Positions 58,707 to 64,000 of a stretch of 64,000 nucleotides of DNA are shown here, one piece after another. The position numbers and the translations under genes were made by a program. Source of the DNA: Planctomycetota bacterium (GTDB taxonomy: Bacteria > Planctomycetota > UBA1135); NCBI GenBank assembly GCA_021776795.1, contig JAJFFC010000031.1:1-64000 (forward strand), written 5' to 3'. The notes under the pieces were generated by a model. That model saw only the letters and a program-made list of their open reading frames with translations. It was not told the DNA's origin and ran no database searches. Each line of letters begins with the position of its first letter. Positions within the stretch are counted from its first letter, which is position 1.

Positions 58707-60893
58707 ATGATAGTTCCCCTGCTGTTTTCCATTGCGGCCCTGTTTGCTACACAGGGACAATCCTCTTTACGAGAAGATCTTGAACAAGCACGCGCCTTTG
58801 TCGAGGCGAAAGATGGCGATGCCGCCCATGCTCGCGTGCTGAAGATTTTTGAAGATCATCAAGATTCGGTCGAGCTGATTCGTCATTTGCCTGCCGTGCA
58901 AGATTGCTTGGTAGATAGCCTTTTCCTGAAGGAAGAGACAGCGCGATTGGAGCGCGAAGCGGCCTTAGAGAGACCGGTAATCCCATTTTCCGCATCGGTC
59001 CTTTCCTACAAAGAGAAATCTGGAGTCTTCAAACTGCGGTGGGAGGGAGAGACTCAACTCAACGACTTCTCCCACGACCAAGAGGAGTGGCCGATCCCGA
59101 TGGACCTGGAAGGTCGCTGCCGTATTGCGCTGGACTTGTTGCAGTATCCCGAGCAAGGCCAAATCAAAATCATCATCGAGGCAGAGAATGGATTTCTTTA
59201 TGAAGTGGAATGCGGTAATGATGCCAGTGGAATCAACCACCAAGTCGCACTGGTTTCACAAATCGATGGCGATAAGCGAGAGATATTACAGCGGGTCGAT
59301 AAAAAACTGCCTCAACCAGGGGAGCCGCTGCTGTTGGCATTGAAATCCTTGGGCAGCAGCATGCAGATCTATGCGGGCAAGAGCAAGATTCTTAGCTTTA
59401 AGGCCAAGCGCGCAGGTGCCCTTCAGGTCACCTTCTCCGGTGTCCAGGAAGGCAGCCTTGGCGCCATTGAGTACGACGGCCCGCTCGACCCAGATCAGTT
59501 GGTGGCGCGCATGTCGACTCTACGCGAGCGCCAAAAGCAAGCCTTTCGCGCTGCCGTGGACTTTCAGGCAGAAACCCCAGATTGGGTTCACCCATTCCTC
59601 TACCGCCAACGAACGAGCCTGGAAGACGCGAAGCCCCCTGGTCGATTTCCCACGGAAGCGGCAGAAACAGCCTGGCAAGATACGGCGGAGTTTTTGCGCA
59701 AGGAGCGGCGAAGGAATCGGGCGCTGATCACCATTTCCATTCTGCAAAACGACAAGCCGCAGGGACTGACTCCGGCTCATTTGGCATATTCTTCCATGAT
59801 TGCCGCCTATGAAGGAGGGTATTGGGAATATGGGCGCAACTTCGCCGATGACGTACTGCAGGCCTTCCCTGAACATGCCATCACCCAGGAAGTCCTGATG
59901 GAATGTCTTGCCCGCATGGATGAAGGAGATTTGGTTTGGGAGATTGCCACCAATCTTTATAAGGCCGACCCACGCAAGGTTCATCATGTCTTGAACGCGG
60001 TCAAGTTGTTGATGCGTTTAGACATGGTCGACGATGTGCGCTTCTTCCTGATGGAAGACGACTCTCTACCGCAAGAGCTAAAGACTCGATGCGAAGAGCT
60101 TCTTGCTCATCGCGAAGGTCCCAAAAAGGAAGGCATTCGCATCATGAAATCTCGCTTGGTCGAGATTCACACCGACTTAGACAAAAAGCCCGCCGAAGAG
60201 TTAGACCTGTGGATCGGACGTGAAGTGAGTCGCGCCATTGGCTTTCTTCCGGAAGACACGTTGTCTTCCAAAGAAAAGTTGCGTTTATTCCTGTTTGCAG
60301 ACCGCTGGGACTATGAAGAGTTTTGCGCCGAGATCCTCGGCGCCGCAATCCCCTCGGCCTCAGGCTTATATTCTCCTGCCTTCGATGCGGTCGTGGCCTG
60401 GTACAACCCGCGGCAGCAAGAGCGGGAAGACTCCTTGCGCCGTGAAATGATGATTCACGTCGGCAAAAGGATTCACCCAGAATATCCGCTATGGGCTTCC
60501 ATTGGCCTTTCGGAGCTGGTTGCCGACGGCAGCATCTTGCCGGGCAAAGACATCGAAGAATTGTCTTCGCGGGCGAAAGGTCTGCTCGAGCAACTGCGCG
60601 CCGACGGCGCAATCCCTTTCTCCGTAATGTTGTGCCTCAATGGTGCAGGCTACCGGGCATTGGAACAAGAGCAATCGCTAGACGCGCAAGCTTGGGCGAT
60701 GTGTGTATGGCTGATGGTCATGAACGACATCAGCGAGGTGGATTTTCTCGAAGTTCTTGTCGACAACTTGAAATCTAGCGCAACCTGGGCTGATACCACG
60801 GAAGCCTTAGTGTTGGTCTTAGATAGCACTCGCTTCCTCGACGATTCTTACTCTGCCGTAATCCGTGGCCTGAACCGACTAAGCCGAAAATGA
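58707..60893 (+). CDS. Secreted peptidase-MA-like protein with lost active site
   Basis: 728 residues with a signal peptide (MIVPLLFSIAALFATQGQS). The first part looks beta-rich (about 90-260), then helical TPR-like (about 310-460), then a C-terminal domain aligned with the catalytic domain of the next gene: IMKSRLVEIHTDLDKKPAEE, LRLFLFADRWDYEEFCAEIL, SGLYSPAFDAVVAWYNPRQQ, then MMIHVGKRIHPEYPLWASIG. Where the neighbour has HEGFHQY and WFNEGMAEY, this one has HVGKRIH and ASIGLSELV, so the Glu, the second zinc His and the third ligand Glu are all missing. It probably serves as a non-catalytic partner. Its TGA overlaps the next ATG (ATGA). Confidence 0.75.
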   Translation: MIVPLLFSIAALFATQGQSSLREDLEQARAFVEAKDGDAAHARVLKIFEDHQDSVELIRHLPAVQDCLVDSLFLKEETARLEREAALERPVIPFSASVLSYKEKSGVFKLRWEGETQLNDFSHDQEEWPIPMDLEGRCRIALDLLQYPEQGQIKIIIEAENGFLYEVECGNDASGINHQVALVSQIDGDKREILQRVDKKLPQPGEPLLLALKSLGSSMQIYAGKSKILSFKAKRAGALQVTFSGVQEGSLGAIEYDGPLDPDQLVARMSTLRERQKQAFRAAVDFQAETPDWVHPFLYRQRTSLEDAKPPGRFPTEAAETAWQDTAEFLRKERRRNRALITISILQNDKPQGLTPAHLAYSSMIAAYEGGYWEYGRNFADDVLQAFPEHAITQEVLMECLARMDEGDLVWEIATNLYKADPRKVHHVLNAVKLLMRLDMVDDVRFFLMEDDSLPQELKTRCEELLAHREGPKKEGIRIMKSRLVEIHTDLDKKPAEELDLWIGREVSRAIGFLPEDTLSSKEKLRLFLFADRWDYEEFCAEILGAAIPSASGLYSPAFDAVVAWYNPRQQEREDSLRREMMIHVGKRIHPEYPLWASIGLSELVADGSILPGKDIEELSSRAKGLLEQLRADGAIPFSVMLCLNGAGYRALEQEQSLDAQAWAMCVWLMVMNDISEVDFLEVLVDNLKSSATWADTTEALVLVLDSTRFLDDSYSAVIRGLNRLSRK

Positions 60894-63127
60894 AGACCTT
60901 CTTTCCCCTGCTCATTTTTGTAGGCACATTTTGCCTCCTTGCCCCAGCCGCCCTTGCTCAAGATGCTGACGCCTTTGAAAAAGGATTGAAAGGTGTCGAG
61001 CGACGCATCAGCAAAGGGCAGTGGGACAAAGCCGGAAAAGACCTCAAGAGCCTGCTCGAGAAGAATGCCCGGGCCGATTATGTCTACATCGAAAAGCCTC
61101 GCATCTTGAACAACATGGAGCGCATCGCCCTGTTCTCTGCCCATGAACCGCCAAAGGCAGATGAAGTTTTGGCTGCCAAGGTCAAGAAATACGATGCCGA
61201 ATCCGGCGAGATTGAGATGACTCTCTATGGAGAAGATCTCAGTGACCTGATGCAGAGCGGAGATGCCTTCACGATGCCAGTCGCCTTCCGCGACGACTAC
61301 ACCTTGACCATGAGCGGGCCGAAGTATCCAGGCAGCGAGGGCGTCACTGTGGTCGTCGGCTTTGATTCTGACCAGATGCACCGCTTTTTCTTTGGCAGCG
61401 TTGGGTACCAGCCAAGTGTATACCTGTCCGAGAATGGCGCGCGCGAAACGTTATTGGATTCGGCCGACAAGGAAGTGATGGACTCTGGAGAGGAGTTCAC
61501 CCTGAAGGTAGAGGTGAAGAAGAAGAAAATCAGTACCAAGGCCAACAAGAAGCGTTTGTTCTCGGTGAAGCGTGCCGACACCGATTGGGGCCGCGCTGCC
61601 TTTTATGGTCTCGCCGACTATGAGCGCGAGGGCTTAGAGATCGAAATCAAGGGTGCTCTGGAACCGGCGTGGATTGCCGGAAAGATCGATGAGCAAATGC
61701 AAGAGAAGCGAGAGCTTTTCGAAGAAACCTATGACGCCCATCGCGAGCTTCCAGAATGGCTGTTCGATGAATCACAAGTCTTAGGTGGCGATGGCGAAGC
61801 CGCGGAAGCATCGGCCGGGGGCCTTCGTGGCCGCGCCGGCGCTTCTTCTAAGGGTTCGCGCAGCAACAACACCAAACAGGTGTTCCGCGAATATCCGGGA
61901 GACGCCCTTGGCGCACAAGGGGAACGGCGCTTTGCCGAGATTCGCCGCATGTATTACCAAGACAAATACGACTTCGACGCCCTGATGGAAGAGGTGCAAG
62001 AGGCGGAAAGGGAAGAAGACATCCACGCCGCCGGCGCTGCCCATCTGCGCATGGAGATTCATTTGCTTTATGGGCAGATTGAAGAAGCAGAAGAAAGCGC
62101 ATCCAAAATGGTCGCCCACGATGAAAGCCACCTTCCGTCCGTCGTCAGCCACGCCGAGCTTCTGACTCGTTTGCGGGAGTATGCGGCAAGCCGAACGCTC
62201 TTGGAAACGGCAGAGGAGCGTTGGCCCAACTCAGTCGAAGTGGTCGAAGCCAAGATGTGGCTGGAAATCATGACTCAGCACCTGGAAGAGGCTCAGGAGT
62301 TGGTGCAGAATGCGCAACGCAAGGGCATTCGCGGCAAGGAGATTGACCGCCTTCGCGCGCGCATTGATAAAGCTCTTTCCGGGCCAATTTGGCAAAAGAC
62401 TTATCGCTTTCAATCCACGCACTACGACATCCGGTCCGATATCAGCGAAGAGATTTGCAAAGAAGCCGCGGATTTGCTGGAGAGCGCGTACACCTCCTAC
62501 TCGGTGCACTTGAAGCGCCTTCGGGGCCTGGAGAAGAACAAGTTCCGCGTTTTCCTGTTTTCCGGCGAGGCCAGTTATCAGCGCTATGCCGAAGATTCCC
62601 TGGGCAGCGAGGCGGAAAACACAGCTGGCCTGTTCAGCCCGTGGCTGAAACAACTCCTGATTTGGAATGTTCCGCAGCGGGAAATGATGTTCCGCACTAT
62701 TGTCCACGAGGGCTTTCACCAATATCTAGATCTGGTGGCGCCAGAGGCTCCGCGTTGGTTCAACGAAGGCATGGCGGAATACATGGAGCTTTACGAAACC
62801 ATTGACGGACGCTTCGTCGAAGGCCAAGTCAATCATGACCACGTCGCTCTGCTGAAGGAGCGCGGCGTGATGCCCTTGCGTGATTTCCTGAGGATGCCGA
62901 CCGCCTTCTACTACCAGGGCGATGTCGGTCGTAATTACGCACAAGGATGGGCGGTAATGCACTTCCTGCGCAATGGCGGCCATGACAAGGAGAAGATGTT
63001 CCAGGACCTTTTCAAGGGGTTCTCGGAATCGCCATCAATTCGCCGCGTCATCGGCGAGGTTTTCGCCGACGTGGACATGGATCAGTTTGAACAAGAGTTC
63101 CTGGATCACCTGAACGGCCTAGAATAG
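60890..63127 (+). CDS. Secreted gluzincin-type metallopeptidase (peptidase MA / DUF1570-like)
   Basis: 745 residues. Signal peptide MKTFFPLLIFVGTFCLLAPA, cleavage before QDAD. A beta-rich region (about 90-270), a low-complexity Gly/Ser/Arg linker (about 300-330) and a helical TPR-like region (about 345-495) precede the protease domain: FQSTHYDIRSDISEEICKEA, NKFRVFLFSGEASYQRYAED, then the zinc motif IVHEGFHQYLDLVAP and the third ligand in PRWFNEGMAEYMEL. It should be an active periplasmic or secreted zinc peptidase. It is translated together with its inactive homologue upstream. Confidence 0.83.
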   Translation: MKTFFPLLIFVGTFCLLAPAALAQDADAFEKGLKGVERRISKGQWDKAGKDLKSLLEKNARADYVYIEKPRILNNMERIALFSAHEPPKADEVLAAKVKKYDAESGEIEMTLYGEDLSDLMQSGDAFTMPVAFRDDYTLTMSGPKYPGSEGVTVVVGFDSDQMHRFFFGSVGYQPSVYLSENGARETLLDSADKEVMDSGEEFTLKVEVKKKKISTKANKKRLFSVKRADTDWGRAAFYGLADYEREGLEIEIKGALEPAWIAGKIDEQMQEKRELFEETYDAHRELPEWLFDESQVLGGDGEAAEASAGGLRGRAGASSKGSRSNNTKQVFREYPGDALGAQGERRFAEIRRMYYQDKYDFDALMEEVQEAEREEDIHAAGAAHLRMEIHLLYGQIEEAEESASKMVAHDESHLPSVVSHAELLTRLREYAASRTLLETAEERWPNSVEVVEAKMWLEIMTQHLEEAQELVQNAQRKGIRGKEIDRLRARIDKALSGPIWQKTYRFQSTHYDIRSDISEEICKEAADLLESAYTSYSVHLKRLRGLEKNKFRVFLFSGEASYQRYAEDSLGSEAENTAGLFSPWLKQLLIWNVPQREMMFRTIVHEGFHQYLDLVAPEAPRWFNEGMAEYMELYETIDGRFVEGQVNHDHVALLKERGVMPLRDFLRMPTAFYYQGDVGRNYAQGWAVMHFLRNGGHDKEKMFQDLFKGFSESPSIRRVIGEVFADVDMDQFEQEFLDHLNGLE
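63120..63125 (+). promoter_or_regulatory. -10-like TAGAAT, 8 nt before start
   Basis: TAGAAT overlapping the end of the metallopeptidase gene, then AGGCCCAC and the ATG at 63134 of ispG. Confidence 0.55.
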
Positions 63128-63133
63128 GCCCAC

Positions 63134-64000
63134 ATGGTCCAGCGTCGCCCTACCCGCACCGTCACTGTCGGCGGCCTATCTCTTGGCTCGGAGCACCCGA
63201 TTCGGGTGCAGTCGATGACGTGCACCGACACAGACGATGCGGCGGGGACAATCGCCCAGATCGAATCTCTGGTCGAAGCAGGCTGCGAGTTGGTGCGGGT
63301 CACGGTCAACCATGACCGCGCCGCCGATGCCCTGCCGGAAATTCGCAAGCATTGCCCGGTGCCCCTAGTTGCCGACATCCACTTCACCCATCGTCTAGCC
63401 TTGCGCTCGATTGATGCCGGCGTCGACAAGGTGCGCCTCAACCCCGGCAATGTCGGCAGTCTTGATCGCGTCCGCGAAGTCGTGCGCGCCGCCGATGCCG
63501 CCAATGTGGCTTTGCGGATTGGCGTCAACTCCGGTTCGGTAGAGAAAGACCTGCTCGAGAAGCATGGCTGGCCATCGCCCGAGGCCATGGTGGAATCTGC
63601 TTTGCGCCACTGCCAGACCGTTGAGGACTTAGGCTTCTCTAACTTTGTGGTCTCGCTCAAATCCACGGATACCCAAACCGTGCTCGCGGCGAATCGCGCT
63701 TTCGCCGCCGCCACCGATATCCCGCTCCACCTGGGCGTGACTGAAGCTGGCCGCCCTGGCTATGGCTCGCTCAAATCTGCCGCAGGTCTGGGTTCGCTTT
63801 TGCTCGATGGCATCGGCGACACCATCCGCGTCAGTTTGACTGGCGACCCCGTTGCGGAAATCCCGGTGGCTTACGACATTCTGAAAGCGACTGGCGCGCG
63901 AGTCACGAGCCCCGAGCTGATTAGCTGCCCCACTTGCGGACGCATCGAGATTGATTTGGAAGCACTCATGACCGAGTTGGAAGAACGCCTCGCTGGCGAA
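63134..64000 (+). CDS. ispG: (E)-4-hydroxy-3-methylbut-2-enyl-diphosphate synthase, 3' end outside window
   Basis: 289 residues are visible; the gene runs off the right edge. The TIM-barrel N-terminal domain is typical of IspG/GcpE: HPIRVQSMTCTDTDDAAGTI, VRVTVNHDRAADALPEI, PLVADIHFTHRLALRSID, VDKVRLNPGNVGS, RIGVNSGSVEKDLLEKHGWP and LHLGVTEAGRPGYGSLKSAA. It reaches the first two 4Fe-4S Cys ligands (LISCPTCGRIEID). The enzyme converts MEcPP to HMBPP in the non-mevalonate isoprenoid pathway. It has its own -10-like box and is not coupled to the upstream peptidase. Confidence 0.96.
   Translation, partial: MVQRRPTRTVTVGGLSLGSEHPIRVQSMTCTDTDDAAGTIAQIESLVEAGCELVRVTVNHDRAADALPEIRKHCPVPLVADIHFTHRLALRSIDAGVDKVRLNPGNVGSLDRVREVVRAADAANVALRIGVNSGSVEKDLLEKHGWPSPEAMVESALRHCQTVEDLGFSNFVVSLKSTDTQTVLAANRAFAAATDIPLHLGVTEAGRPGYGSLKSAAGLGSLLLDGIGDTIRVSLTGDPVAEIPVAYDILKATGARVTSPELISCPTCGRIEIDLEALMTELEERLAGE

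Noticed and set aside
1..64000. CRISPR arrays, insertion sequences or rRNA genes
   Set aside because: No regularly spaced repeats, transposase genes or rRNA sequence were seen on reading the window.

Overview
The window reads as a chromosome segment of a Gram-negative, fairly GC-rich bacterium. Planctomycetota is my best guess, as an inference only. Supporting signs are several secreted FG-GAP/VCBS and TPR-UnbV proteins, two ECF sigma systems, many lipoproteins, few visible Shine-Dalgarno sequences, and a GT9 heptosyltransferase-type enzyme pointing to an LPS-type envelope. Most of the window is housekeeping and envelope genes in short, tightly overlapping operons (many ATGA/GTGA junctions). 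Many first genes have a -10-like box (TAGAAT, TACAAT, TACACT) only 6-8 nt before the start codon, which suggests leaderless transcripts.

Layout. 0-3.1 kb: the end of an integrated element lying against the 3' end of tRNA-Arg(CCG), with integrase, excisionase-like protein, HTH protein and truncated rolling-circle Rep-like protein all read away from the tRNA. 3.4-9.2 kb: secreted calcium-repeat protein, an ECF sigma / anti-sigma / RseB-like cassette, and a HEAT-repeat protein. 9.2-12.3 kb (minus): SatD-like protein, a glutamine-dependent NAD synthetase split into two genes, and a HAD hydrolase. 12.4-20.8 kb: TPR lipoprotein, MscS channel, a TIGR03545/TIGR03546-like pair, and two FG-GAP proteins. 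20.8-23.3 kb (minus): an ECF42-type sigma operon with two DGPF/YCII proteins. 23.4-24.5 kb: HD and OsmC proteins and a CAT-anticodon tRNA. 24.6-29.3 kb: a compositionally different segment with response regulator, hemerythrin and hybrid histidine kinase between two identical 24-bp direct repeats, followed by a lipoprotein.

29.5-30.5 kb: a strongly structured intergenic RNA candidate, an orphan ExbD, and a SelW/Rdx selenoprotein gene whose in-frame UGA would hide it from standard gene callers. 30.5-35 kb: MATE transporter, GT9, dCMP deaminase, secreted metalloprotease. 35.2-38.9 kb: class II ribonucleotide reductase carrying a 352-residue LAGLIDADG intein, preceded by NrdR-type operator sites. 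38.9-46.6 kb: cysteine desulfurase, aminopeptidase P, ketoacyl synthase, alkaline-phosphatase-fold membrane enzyme, DUF4863, ATP-grasp and GNAT proteins. 46.6-50.3 kb: RecD2 helicase, ribosomal protein S21, RluA pseudouridine synthase. 50.3-57.5 kb (minus): a four-gene coupled operon with AddAB-type helicase-nuclease. 57.6-64 kb: alpha/beta hydrolase, thioesterase, a tandem pair of metallopeptidase homologues of which the first has lost its active site, and ispG cut by the window end.

The most notable items are the UGA-containing selenoprotein, the recurrent leaderless-type promoters, the repeat-flanked signalling module, the structured RNA candidate and the NrdR-controlled intein-bearing nrdJ. 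No CRISPR array, rRNA or insertion sequence was seen.
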